From: Oikopleura dioica
Taxonomy: Eukaryota; Chordata; Appendicularia; Copelata; Oikopleuridae
DNA: 64,000 nucleotides
NCBI GenBank assembly: GCA_907165135.1
Contig: OU015568.1
Span: 10,672,501-10,736,500, forward strand
Direction: 5' to 3'
The position numbers and the translations under genes are program-made. The notes under the pieces were generated by a model that saw nothing but the letters and a program-made list of their open reading frames with translations, did no database searches and was not told the origin of the DNA. Shown here piece after piece: positions 37,680-50,917 of the stretch (positions are counted from its first letter, which is position 1; each line of letters begins with the position of its first letter).

Positions 37680-37916
37680 CGCCTCATCTGAAGTCAAGTA
37701 TTAATTTCAGGAAAACAATCGGGCGCCAGACTTGGCTTATTTAGATTACAGAAAAGACACAGAGTCATTAAAAACAGGAAGAAGAACGGGTGGACAGCTG
37801 GTATTATAGAAAGAAAAATTGAGTAGTATCAATGTACTTTAGAGAGGAATCATGGAATTTTTCGTTGTTTCTGATCAAGCGATCATATGATCATAAAATA
37901 AGTTGAATAGTCTGGT

Positions 37917-38972
37917 TTAGTAGTCTTCTGCCCACTCGTTTTCCTCGAGAAAAGTGGAGACAACTTCTTTCATGACAAGATTGGGAACGAGCATGTCAGA
38001 GGTAAGCTTTTTAGATGATACCGGGTCGAAGTGGCCGACTTTTTGAAGATGCTCTTCGATGTCTAATCCGGGATAAGATGACAGCAAGAATCAAGCTTTT
38101 TACCTTTTCTATTGTAAGTTATCCCGCTGGGCGTGATAACAGGGTTTTTCAAAAGGTCGAAGGATATTTTATCGCAGAGGTAATCCGGAACTTCCCGAGT
38201 CTTTCGCCTCTCGTCGATTTGGGAAAAGAGGGCTTTGACCTCCTCGCGGCGCGAGCGGATTTTAGAATCGATCTTTTTTATCTTCTCCGCGTACTCCTCA
38301 TCCCCTTGATCCACTTCTTCAGTTTGTTTTTCCTTGTCGAGGCTTATCAAATTCATGATGTAGGATTCGAGTTCCACTTCTTGCGAAATACGCTCTTGCT
38401 CTCGCTTCTGCCAACGTTTGCTCTTGGCCAAGCGTAAAGATTGCGCGATCTCTTCTCCAAAGTTTTTATGCTGATCGAGAGCGTACTTCTGCGCCTATTA
38501 AATAATTGCAATCTACCCTCGATCGATTAGGATAAACAACTTACTGTCTGCAGCGCGATCACTGCGTCATCAAATCTCTCCAAATTTATCAGCGACTGTC
38601 CGAGCAAGTAATGACCTTTGACACTAAAATCAGTAGTGTTTTTGCATATTCAATGTTTTCGTAGACACCTGCTCGGGCAGATACCGATTGCCTCACGCGC
38701 TTCGCTGCATGCTTCGTCGAAGCGCTTCAATTTTATGTAGCAAAGAGCCTTGTTTGTATACAAAACATCGTTCCTGGGCGCCTTTTGGATCGCTTTTGAG
38801 TACGATTTCAGCGCTAAAAGCTGTTTCATCCTATATTACCTTATTGAGGATAATTACCTTGCTCGTACTTTTTGTGCGAGTAGTATTTGTTGCCTTCCTC
38901 TTTCAACGCCTCCCATGTGTCCTTTTTAGGCGGCTCTCTCTTCTCGCCCTTTTCATACTTTTCTTTTGTCAT
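37917..38972 (-). CDS. STUB1: E3 ubiquitin ligase CHIP
   Basis: Co-chaperone ubiquitin ligase that binds the C-terminal EEVD of Hsp70/Hsp90 through TPRs and ubiquitinates misfolded clients. It starts [17 protein letters not shown] at 38972; TPR exons ([18 protein letters not shown], then three further exons to about 38460) are followed by a charged coiled region (about 38430-38230) and the U-box, [16 protein letters not shown] then [11 protein letters not shown], which matches the human CHIP U-box closely, including the Pro next to Ser-Gly that contacts E2. The end reads [11 protein letters not shown], as in human CHIP (FISENGWVEDY), with TAA at 37917. Length is about 290 residues, as expected. 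Confidence 0.95.
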
Positions 38973-39133
38973 ACTGAAACACATTTTAAATTGAAAAAAT
39001 CAATAAAATTTCTTTCGCTCTGAATAAATAAGGCAATTAGCACGTGTGAACAGTGAGAACGGAAGTAGAAACTTAGTCTTGATTGTGCCGGCAGTGAATT
39101 AGAGATAAGGAAAGTGATCGGCAATCAACGGGC

Positions 39134-39626
39134 TCAGGCGAATACATCGTCATCCTCTGATGGGAACTCGGCGTAGCTTTTATCTTGCGCGAGCTTGAGC
39201 CTGTTTGCCTAGGAGGAAATATGTTGACTCTTGTGCTTTTAAAGTGCTTTTGATACCGTCGCAAGGGCAGTCAGCGCGTCCTCGTGGTTTTCCATAGACA
39301 TGTGAACGAGGCCGAGGTAGTGATGGGCATTGAAGTTGGATGGGCAAATGCTGATGAATTCCTGAGCATCTGTAAGTGCTTGATTCATGTCACCTTGCTT
39401 CATGGAACTTTTTCACGGTGAGAATTTGAAGCTTTCGAAAGTTGATATCATGGAAGACTAATCTTCAAATTTCACCGTCCCAGAGGATCTTACCAGAGCA
39501 GAACATACTTGGATCGACAGGAGAATTCAACAAAGCTTCCGAGAAACTTTCTCGAGCTTGACGATAATTTTTCGCCTCGTAATGCTCTTTACCAATTTTA
39601 TGTAATTTTTCAAAGATATCTTGCAT
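39134..39626 (-). CDS. Small TPR protein
   Basis: Three exons join in frame to about 114 residues. Exon 1 starts MQDIFEKLHKIGKEHYEA with a typical TPR helix pair (YRQARESFSEALLNSP). A GT-AG intron gives GDMNQALTDAQEFISICP and FNAHHYLGLVHMSMENHED, a second pair. The short last exon is AQDKSYAEFPSEDDDVFA, ending at TGA 39134. The repeats resemble the N-terminal TPRs of STI1/Hop and of CHIP but the protein is far shorter than either. It lies 161 bp upstream of STUB1 on the same strand, so the two may be co-transcribed. A role as a Hsp70/90-binding adaptor is conceivable but not shown: the carboxylate-clamp Lys/Asn/Arg set is incomplete as far as I can align it. Confidence 0.7.
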
Positions 39627-40589
39627 TCTATAACGAAGACTCTTGATAAATATTTACTTTGTTTCTTTTTTTTTATTATAGAATAAGATCATGAATGGGC
39701 ATATATTTGAACAATTAATTGAATGAAAATGAACTTTACAACAGTGAAGAATATAGAAGGATAGTTTTCGACGAGTTATTGCTAGTAGTTTATACTTCAT
39801 GATAATGGCTTGAGGGCTGGGGGGACAAAAGTCTAGCACCGCCCGAGGGCCAGGATACCACACTGCGCTACTAGCCAAGTTATGGGGGCGCAACGGAGCG
39901 CGCCCGCTGAAATGAAAAGCACTTCCTCAGGAGATTGAAGAATAAAAGCTTATAATAAGATAATTTATCTTTAGATTTTAAACCAAAAGAGTTGGTACAA
40001 ATAATTAATAATTACTCTTTAATTAACTTAACGAAATCACTATAATTTAAAGTCTATAAATCAAGTTTGTTGACAAATATTTACAAACCACATTGAATAA
40101 TGACTAGATAAACTTTATCCGCAGTATTAATTATATGAATTCAATGATCCTGAATGATAATATGAGCAGAAAGTAGCCTATCCCCCTCGGGTGAAACTGT
40201 TCTGTCATTTTGCGCGGTGCCCCCTAACCCTAACCTTTAAATTAAGTCAATCACTAATTAAAGCCAATCATAATTTTAATAAATTAATTTAGTAGCAAAT
40301 CCCATAAGAGTCAAGTCAACAGAAAAGAGAAGGGATTTTGAATTGCCAATTCAGAATTGGGCAGCTCTCCAGCGAGAGTCTTGCTCGCGAGCGCTACTCA
40401 GCGAGGGCCTGTATCGCGGTGTGGTAGCTCGGCCAGGAGTTGGTGCTAGACTTTTGTCCCGATTCCCATGGCTTGAGTGGAACGCGAAATTTGTAAATGC
40501 TTGAATAAGAGAAAGTAATCTAGGTATTAGAGGAGGTTCGTTAAATTATCGTTCATTTTAATTGCAGCACCCGGGTGAATGAAACATGC
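39627..40589. other. Intergenic, largely filled by an inverted-repeat element
   Basis: Between the small TPR gene and V-ATPase B, both minus strand. Most of it is the element at 39815-40467; the rest is AT-rich untranslated or promoter DNA. No genes seen. Confidence 0.6.
39815..40467. mobile_element. MITE-like element with 10-bp target duplication
   Basis: A 653-bp insert flanked by the direct repeat ATGGCTTGAG (39805-39814 and 40468-40477). Its ends are imperfect inverted repeats: GGGACAAAAGTCTAGCACC at 39822-39840 and its reverse complement at 40442-40460, then a further weaker match around a TACCACAC core. A 10-bp target duplication fits Mutator-like elements better than hAT (8 bp), but the family is not proven. 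The AT-rich inside has no coding frame and includes CCCTAACCCTAACC at 40222-40235. Confidence 0.75.
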
Positions 40590-42336
<1,747 letters not shown>

Positions 42337-42549
42337 TCTAGGAGGGATAGGATTCGAAAAGGTTTAATTACGATATTTCTAATTGCTCAACATTTACAAG
42401 TCCAGTGGCGAGTCAGGTGAACAGTTCGGACTCTAAAGTGTGAAGAGTTGGAGGAAGAACATCAGTTAGACATATTATTGCAAATTGTTAAAGATTTTTT
42501 TCGGTACTAGAATTCTTGCGCAGCTACTAATCGTCTTTCTACATCGCGT

Positions 42550-42901
42550 TCATTCGGCATCAACGAATGATTTCATCATAGAGGTAATGAATTTTTCTAA
42601 TCGCTTGACGTCATTACTGTACTGGGCTACGAACTGGAGTCTTTTGGTGTCGTCCGTGAAGGCTATCACAAGCTGAAACTCATTGTTATTGCAGTAAGGA
42701 AGGCAAAGGAAATACCTTTTTGTCTTCGTGTCGGTAGCTGGTAGTGATTCGACAATTATCTGGGGAGGAAGCTTATTGCTGGTTCGAAAATCAATTTATC
42801 AATAAATAGGGAAAGAGTCAAATGCATTTAACAATTAACGAGCCCGTGGCATAGAGTTTCTCGGCTTCTCTGGTGAACTCTTCCCAGGTTGCAAAATACA
42901 T
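42550..42901 (-). CDS. SRP9: Signal recognition particle 9 kDa protein
   Basis: Alu-domain protein of the signal recognition particle; with SRP14 it causes elongation arrest. Three exons: MYFATWEEFTREAEKLYAT (42901-42844), then DNCRITTSYRHEDKK (42759-42716), then LVIAFTDDTKRLQF, NDVKRLEKFITSMMKSF ending at TGA 42550. This aligns with human SRP9 (TWEEFSRAAEKLYLADP, YRHSDG, DVKKIEKFHSQLMRLM). The product is about 77 residues, near the usual 86. The first intron needs a GC donor (see separate entry). It lies 213 bp upstream of V-ATPase B and 178 bp downstream of the syntaxin-8-like stop, within a tight same-strand series. Confidence 0.9.
42760..42843 (-). other. GC-AG intron in SRP9
   Basis: On the coding strand the exon ends ACGG and the intron begins GCTCGTTAA and ends CCCCAG (84 bp, phase 1). 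The nearest GT donor, three bases later, leads to a stop in the next exon in every acceptor I tried, while the GC donor gives the SRP9 frame. Confidence 0.6.
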
Positions 42902-43079
42902 CTCTCCGGATTTCTTAAAAAGTATACTCTCGTTTGTGGGTGTTTTGTTTGAACGAACGTGCTAAGTCACAAGCGCGAAAAGCAAGCTGAAATGGGAAGT
43001 TGGCAAAGGCGGCCAATGAATATACAGAAAATCGATGAAAAACTTGAAAATTCGAACTCAAAATCAGAGTGAACATGTT

Positions 43080-43427
43080 TTAAACGGAGAGCAGGACGAT
43101 TATGACGATGAAAAGAGCTCCAACGATCATCCAGAGAGTGCAGTTTCCCTTGTCCCGAGCGAGTAGAGTTGTGATGTTCTCAGTGTTGCGGTTCAGTCGA
43201 CCTCGGCTGTTCTCGGTCATGTCAGTGATTGTATCAATGACGACTGAACATGCATAAGAGATAAAAAAAACGAAGTACAAACCATTTTGATCGTCGACTT
43301 CATTTCCAATGGTTATTCCGATATCGCGTTGTCTTCTTATAATTGCCGCAAGATCATCGAGCGCCTGATCTTGTTGTTGAATCGTTTGTTGCTCTGATAA
43401 AAGCGGCGCTTCATCCGAGTCCGACAT
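43080..43427 (-). CDS. STX8: Minimal Qc-SNARE, syntaxin-8-like
   Basis: Tail-anchored SNARE of late endosome/lysosome fusion. Exon 1 is MSDSDEAPLLSEQQTIQQQ, DQALDDLAAIIRRQRDIG, ITIGNEVDDQN; a GT-AG intron (about 43242-43282) then gives VVIDTITDMTENSRGRLNRN, a basic juxtamembrane stretch and a tail anchor (WMIVGALFIVIIVLLSV). The motif DAGLDALSSIISRQKQMG and ELDEQN of human STX8 matches; DDQN holds the zero-layer Gln. The whole product is about 100 residues, against about 235 in vertebrates: the N-terminal helical domain is absent, and only 137 bp separate the ATG from the stop of the upstream gene, so there is no room for it. Confidence 0.85.
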   Translation of the reverse strand: MSDSDEAPLLSEQQTIQQQDQALDDLAAIIRRQRDIGITIGNEVDDQNGLYFVFFISYACSVVIDTITDMTENSRGRLNRNTENITTLLARDKGNCTLWMIVGALFIVIIVLLSV

Positions 43428-43564
43428 TCTTAAATACTCAAGAATTGATATTTCATAGATTTGAATAATGAAATCTGGAAACTTTTTTCAATGAACAGGA
43501 GTGGTATCTGTGGATAAGGATCAATCTAGCTGAGAGAAAAAGGAGATAGAATGAAATATTACGG

Positions 43565-44790
43565 CTACATTTCACCCTGGAAAGCAGCAGCACCTTGCTG
43601 AGCTTGGGAGATGATATAATCTTCAGGGGATTGTGGCATTACAGAACGGTGGGAGCTGGCGGTTAGGGCTTCTTGAATTTCTGGAACGGGTTCGGGCGGT
43701 GCGTTTTCCGTCTCATTCGCGATTTCGTCCACTAAAAGAAGAAAATAATGGGGCAAATACTGAGAACTGTAGTACCATAATCCGCCGAGAGTATTTTGCG
43801 TCCCTTGAAGCCAGCCACAGGTTGGAACTTCTCATTGTCAATGATAGGATAAAGATTCTCGCCGCCATCGAAAGTCAAAGGACCGACTGCGCCAGGATAA
43901 CAGAAGACAAACAGGGAAAATATCATCACGCAAAGAGCGCAAGCGGAACCAGATTGCGGGATCTAAGAATTTTTACTAAGAAATAATGACGAGTTTCAAT
44001 TACCATCATGACTGACTCTTGAAGTTTTCGAAGCTGGTTCATCAGGATCATGTTTTGACGCTCAAGAAAGTTGACTCGCTTTTTCAAGTCATCGTTTTCA
44101 TTTTGATATCGTCCAAGTTCCCCTTCTACTTTGTCGAAGTGCTCTTTCTTTCTCCTCCTTGAGATCAGAAATAACTAGATATTGGTGTTTCAGATCCTAC
44201 CTTGACTCGACAGCGGATCTTTTGTTCCTGATCTTTCTGCGCACCTTTTTCAGGACACGTTCCTCTGCCTTTGTCAGAGGGAGATCCTCGGGAAGTTCGA
44301 CTCCTTCCTCTTTGAGAAGTCTTCGCTCCTCATCTGTCAAGTTCAAGTTAGTCTTTACCCCAAGCTCTTTCTAAAACAAGTTTAAAAACCGTCAGTCATG
44401 AAAGCAACGAGGAATACCTTCACGCGCTCGCGTACGTCTTGGATATGACGGGGCAAATCTGACGTGCCATTACACGAAAATGTCACGGACTTTTCCATCT
44501 CCTGCTCGTCCTCAACAAAGTCACAAGAAACGGTTGTCGAATTAGACGACGTCGGGGAATCTCTCTCTTGCGCATCTTGGACCTCTGGCTGTGCAAAGAA
44601 GCAATCGATTTCAACCTGACTCAGTATTAGAAAAAAAAAACTAATTGTTTTTGCAAGTATGACTCACGTCTCGCTCGTATTTTTCTGGTCTTTCCTTGAA
44701 CAAGTCTTCCAAGTCTGCTTTATAATTTTCGAGCTGGGTCTCAGCCGAGTCGTGAAAAAGCAATTCAAAGATGTGAGCCGAGTCCTCCAT
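43565..44790 (-). CDS. Membrane-bound bZIP transcription factor, CREB3/OASIS-like
   Basis: ER-tethered transcription factor of the CREB3/CREB3L family, released by site-1/site-2 proteolysis under ER or Golgi stress. It starts [19 protein letters not shown] with an acidic activation region, then [20 protein letters not shown] and SAVESRKKKKEH, the basic region that is nearly invariant in CREB3 proteins, followed by a leucine zipper ([27 protein letters not shown]). A single membrane helix ([13 protein letters not shown]) and a luminal part follow; GRKILS in it fits a site-1 protease RxxL cleavage site. It stops at TAG 43565 after [19 protein letters not shown]. About 340-350 residues. It lies 67 bp downstream of ALG3, close enough for an operon partner. 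Confidence 0.9.
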
Positions 44791-44857
44791 TGTCACATTT
44801 CTACAACACAAACGGACATAAACAACTGTTTTGTTTATTTAGCATAATTTATACACC

Positions 44858-46266
44858 TTATTGCGTTTTGTTTTTCTTTTGGCCGCTAGCTGGCCATTTT
44901 GCACAGAATAATTTTACTAACAGAAGCAAATGAGTGAACACTAGAAGGCAAGATGAAAAATTTGTGCTAGGGAAGACGAACCAGGAATACTCATATGAGA
45001 AGAAAATCAGAATTGAAACTAAGGAGTTGAAACCAGCCATGCGGACCAAAAGAGGCAGCGAATGGTAGTACCAGACATAGAACTTATTTTTGTTAATCCA
45101 AAGCTCAATTCGTGAAAGTACCTGATAGTGCAAACTACGAGCGAAAACGATTCCAATGAAATTTGAAGTAAACAGAATATCAGCCGTTAGAAGAGGGCAA
45201 GTCTGCTCTGAGCCATGATTTCTGATCGTGTTAAAAACTGCGAGAGGAAAAGACAAGAGCGTCGTCCCGAATCTCTTTGGCATCCATCGCTTTGAACAGA
45301 ACAGAACTAAGAAAAGCAAGTGAAGACCAAGAAGGGCTCTGTGGAAGTTATCATCTAAAAAGACATTCAAACTCGAAACATGCTGATAATAATACCGAGA
45401 AATGTCTCCTCGTCGAGGAAGCGAAAGTTGACTGTCCATTTATGAAAGAACTTTCTGTTGAACTCAAACGCCTTTGCCATATATTCTCGTGGATATGTTG
45501 ATAAAAATTCATAACCAACAGCGACTGAAACTTGGTTAGAATCAAACTAAATTGACAAGCCTAACCTTGGACAAGAAGAATGACTATAAATTGAAAGATC
45601 GTGTGTGGTATCCTCAAGTTGCGCATGAAAACGACGCAAATGCCGGGAAGAAATAAAAGGTTGTTCATTTTTATCGAAATAGCGAGTGAATACATGATCG
45701 ATCCAAAAGTCCACTTCTTGTTCATAAAACAGTAAACCGCAATCCAGGCGAGAATGTTTGCCGGACCATCGTTGAACATCCTCAAGCTGAAAATCGAGTG
45801 TACTCTGTAGCCAGAAATGGAGGCAAAAATCATCATCCACGGAGGAAATCTGGCCTTTTCTGCTAGTTGACAGTAAACCATCAGAACAACCAGAAGCTGC
45901 ATCATGTAAAAACCGGCGAAGATCTGCTGTGCTTTGAAAATGTCTGCGCCATTGTCCGTAATTTTGTACAAGAAGCTGTAAAGATAGACGAATCCACCGG
46001 GGTATACAAGCGGTCCTGTATCTCCCTTTAGTTCCCTTGAGAAAAAATAACGATATTGACTAAGGGCGTAGCTAAGCTTACATATAATTTGTAGATCCAT
46101 TTAGGTACCCTTCAACCTCCTGCATATAAGCCTTCCAATCAATCTCAGTGTACTTTCTGTATTTGACGATTCCATAGTTGAAGACAAGTTCTGCGAGAAA
46201 AAGTAAAACGGCAAAGTGTCGCGAAAAGCGGGGCGAGCAAAACAAATCGATCAAACTTCGAATCAT
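44858..46266 (-). CDS. ALG3: Dol-P-Man alpha-1,3-mannosyltransferase ALG3
   Basis: ER multi-pass enzyme that adds the first Dol-P-Man-dependent mannose to the lipid-linked oligosaccharide Man5GlcNAc2-PP-Dol. It starts [14 protein letters not shown] at 46266; [19 protein letters not shown] and [18 protein letters not shown] are the family's luminal acidic and GPLVYP motifs. [37 protein letters not shown] and [11 protein letters not shown] follow, then [19 protein letters not shown]. It ends in a Lys-rich tail (KKNKTQ) at 44858 that could act as an ER-retrieval signal. About 410 residues, many helices, as expected. A tRNA-Thr gene lies 52 bp upstream on the opposite strand. Confidence 0.94.
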
Positions 46267-46317
46267 TTTTGCTCTCTGCTTGTGAATAAAACTCGCGCTT
46301 TTGCGGGCCCACTCAGC

Positions 46318-46389
46318 GGCTGTATAGCTCAGTGGTAGAGCACTTCACTCGTAATGAAGGGGTCCTGGGTTCGAACCCCAGTGCGGCCT
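46318..46389 (+). tRNA. tRNA-Thr (anticodon CGT)
   Basis: Folds as a full cloverleaf: acceptor GGCTGTA with TGCGGCC (two G-T pairs), D arm GCTC/GAGC, anticodon arm CTTCA-CTCGTAA-TGAAG, variable loop of five, T arm CTGGG-TTCGAAC-CCCAG. The A box (TAGCTCAGTGG) and B box (GGTTCGAACCC) are both good. The loop places CGT at 34-36, which reads the threonine codon ACG. No intron. It is divergent from ALG3, 52 bp from that start codon. Confidence 0.95.
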
Positions 46390-46666
46390 ATTTTGTTTGG
46401 CTCTAAACTGGCTTTTTTGAATAGAGAAAGGATTGGGTAAATCAAGAATGGCTGGAGGGCATGTAAGGCTTTGCCTGAAGTAGTTTTTTTAGCAAAGCTT
46501 CTTCCAGACATTTTTAGAACAAGAAATGGGGCAGGAATCTGTTTGAAGTCAATACGGTCAAAGAGAAATACTAGAATTAGTTTTGCACAATTGATAATTT
46601 ACAAACATGTTACATGTCAGAAGATTTAACTTTTGGAATTCTAACAACGCATTCGTTGGTTGATTT

Positions 46667-47330
46667 ACTGTCCGCCTCCGAGATTGACAAGGACGAAGAA
46701 GCCGATGGCGACGTACATCCAATTTCTTGACAACCACGAGCCTTGTGGAGCGTTTTCTTTCTCCTTCTTCTCTTTTTCTACTTTTTGAAGAAAAGCCTAA
46801 ATTGAGAATTTACATAATGCTTGAAAAAGGGGATTTGCACCTGAGTTTCTGGGACAGGGCCAGCAGGAATCGTGGAGATATCGACAGTTGTGGAGATGCT
46901 GTTTGGTCCTTGGAAACTGTCACCTTTGCTAGAAAAGAAAAAAAGCTGAAGAAAGTTGAATTGAAAGAAAATCAAACCTGGAGATCGAGAGGAAGTTGCC
47001 TTCGGAGTCGGTCAAAATATCGAGTCTGCCGGGTTCGTAAACAGTCGTCGAAATGTACTTTTGAGCTCTTGAATCGTAAGATAAAAGATTCGGGGAGTTT
47101 TCTTACCTGATTTCGTCCCACTGAATGCTCGCAGGAATTCTGACAACGCAGGGGAAGGAAATCGACCCGTCAAAATCCAACGAGGCTTCTGGCTTCGTCG
47201 ATTTAACGTTTGAAAGCAAAAGCTTCGTATTTGTTACACCCAGTTTATCGGTCAACACCGCTTCGAGCTGATGCGTTTCGCCTGAAACACATACAGAGAG
47301 CGCAAGAACTGCCAAAGAAAATAGCCGCAT
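46667..47330 (-). CDS. EMC10: ER membrane protein complex subunit 10
   Basis: Luminal/single-pass subunit of the EMC, which inserts tail-anchored and multi-pass proteins. It starts MRLFSLAVLALSVCVSGETH, a clean signal peptide; an in-frame ATG 15 codons upstream would spoil it. Then a beta-rich luminal domain (SISFPCVVRIPASIQWDEIR, TTVYEPGRLDILTDSEG), the Pro-rich GPVPETQ, a Lys/Glu helix (AFLQKVEKEKKEKENAPQG) and a C-terminal membrane helix (WMYVAIGFFVLVNLGGG) to TAA 46667. The PGPETAAFIERLE...FFAKYWMIIIPV segment of human EMC10 matches this end. Three or four exons. Confidence 0.85.
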
Positions 47331-47741
47331 GCTCTGCTCTGAATTCAAAAAGATTGAAACTTTGATTGTTTTCATAAATAGAATTTATTGAGAAGAATTG
47401 CACAAACTAGTAGTAAAAGGATAGATTCTTTGAAGCGATTTTTCATCAACAAAACAGCGAAGAATAAAGTTACTAGCCCCTTGACAAGGAGCGCTGAAGG
47501 CTTCCGCATTTCGTTCTGGAACCGTTTTTGCACGAAATGGAACGCCTAAATTTTTCATTTTTAACTCTTACTCATACAGAAAGTTATTTATTGCACTATT
47601 TTTTGGAGATCAAATTTTGAATGAAAGATCATTAATTGAAAGAATTGAAATGAACTACAATCGGAACAAGACATGATGGTCATTTTCGCGCTTCATTTTT
47701 TGGCAATGGTGAAAAAATGAAATGCGAGTTGCGACTAAAAA

Positions 47742-48891
47742 TTAAAGATCTTCGTGCTTATTTTTGGCAAACGCGTCGACTCCGAATCGCGGATCAGGCG
47801 TGGGTGGTGCTCTTGTGGTGCTACTTTCGGCAGTCGTGCTCGGTTCTGGAGGAGAATCGACCTCCTCCGAGTTTGCTGGTGGCTCTGGTGGGTCTCTTAC
47901 CTCTTCTACACTTTCTGAAATGAGATTGTTAGAGGGGGTGTATTTTATTTTTACGTACTTGAATCGAGTAAGCCTTGATCGTCTTCTTCGGGTTCTGGAA
48001 TTTTGGGCTTGGGTTTCTTGCAATCATGAGTTCCATCTTCTGCGATTTCTCCTTCAACTTCATAACCATCTCTGCAGCCGAGACATTTGCCTTTTTCTCC
48101 TTTGCATTGCTATAAATAAACCGCTTAGTATCCCCCTTTCATTGATTGAAAATTCCTACTTTGCATTTATGCAGGCATTTGGTGCATAGTGGCTTTTCAG
48201 TCATCGAAACTTCTTTTTCCAAAAAATATTCGGAAGAGCATTCGTCGCAGTGTTTCCCAGAGTAGCCATGATTGCACTTGCAGCCGCCCTTGCCTTTTCG
48301 ATCACCGGCGCCTTCGCAAGTTCCGCGACCGCTGCAAACTTCTTGATTAACATTTGTTGGGCAAGCTTGACAGTCTTTTCCGAAGCTGTTCTTGTCTTCG
48401 CAACATGACTTTGACTTTTCAACGCAGAATTCTTTGAAGAAGCTAGAAAATTTATACAAACGAGAATTCTTGAAAGATTCTCACTCGATGCGATCTTCTT
48501 CGGGAGCAGAATCGGGGCCAGTTTTGAACCAATCTTCGACGTCTTCTTCGTATTCTTCCAAGAAGCTCGAGCAGCGGAAATCTCCTTCACAGGCATATTC
48601 AATCGTTTGGATCATTCGGGACTCGCTTGTTGCCCAGGGACCTACAGTTTTCTTTGAGTTCAAAGATACGATATCAATTAAATATCATATCAAAGTAACG
48701 TGATTGGCAATCATAAATATAAACTAACCTAGCCTTGACTCTTCCCATTTCGAGTTTCCTCCGCCGAAGTTCTGATTTTTCGTCTTTTTCAAATTTCTCT
48801 CGATTCCTTCTTGAAGTCTCTTGCAAGCTTCGCATTCTGTCTTCGTTTTCGCGACTCCAAGTCCGGCCAAACTCGCCCAAATAATCTTCAT
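47742..48891 (-). CDS. CRELD2: Cysteine-rich with EGF-like domains protein (CRELD)
   Basis: Secretory-pathway protein acting as an ER chaperone/disulfide isomerase-like factor. It starts MKIIWASLAGLGVAKTKTEC (signal peptide; longer in-frame starts upstream lack one), then CEACKRLQEGIERNL and EYACEGDFRCSSFLEEYEED, a cysteine-rich domain with the CRELD spacing. Next are CCEDKNSFGKDCQACP, GRGTCEGAGDRKGKGGCKC and HGYSGKHCDECSSEYF (laminin/EGF-like), a furin-like Cys stretch (CTKCLHKCK, CKGEKGKCLGCRDGYE), and a Pro/Glu-rich tail. It ends KNKHEDL, a KDEL-type ER retrieval signal, which points to the ER-resident CRELD2 rather than membrane-bound CRELD1; no membrane helices seen. Confidence 0.9.
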
Positions 48892-50519
<1,628 letters not shown>

Positions 50520-50917
50520 ATTTTTTTCCAGTCCAGTTTTCCCTCTCTTCTAGCATTTACTGTAATAACTACTTTTTCATTTATGCATAAACAAACGAAA
50601 AACTACTGATTGAAAGAATTCTTTCTCATGTCCACTATTTTCTTCTCCAAAAGCAGAACTAAATGCATCTTCACCTCAAGATTTATCATTTGAAATATCA
50701 AAATCGTTTGTTTGAAATTATCAGAATAAAGATAAAAAAGAGTATCCATCTTCCCCGTCTTCAGTTTATTTACAGTCATCTCATCTTATTCTACATGTTT
50801 TCCTATTTGGTTCAATTTTAATTGCGTCTCTCGTGTATCAACTTGCCTTATTTTTCGACAAAATTATTCACAATAAATTCAAGAAAACAAATTTAAAATT
50901 TTTTTTCTTTAGAAAAG

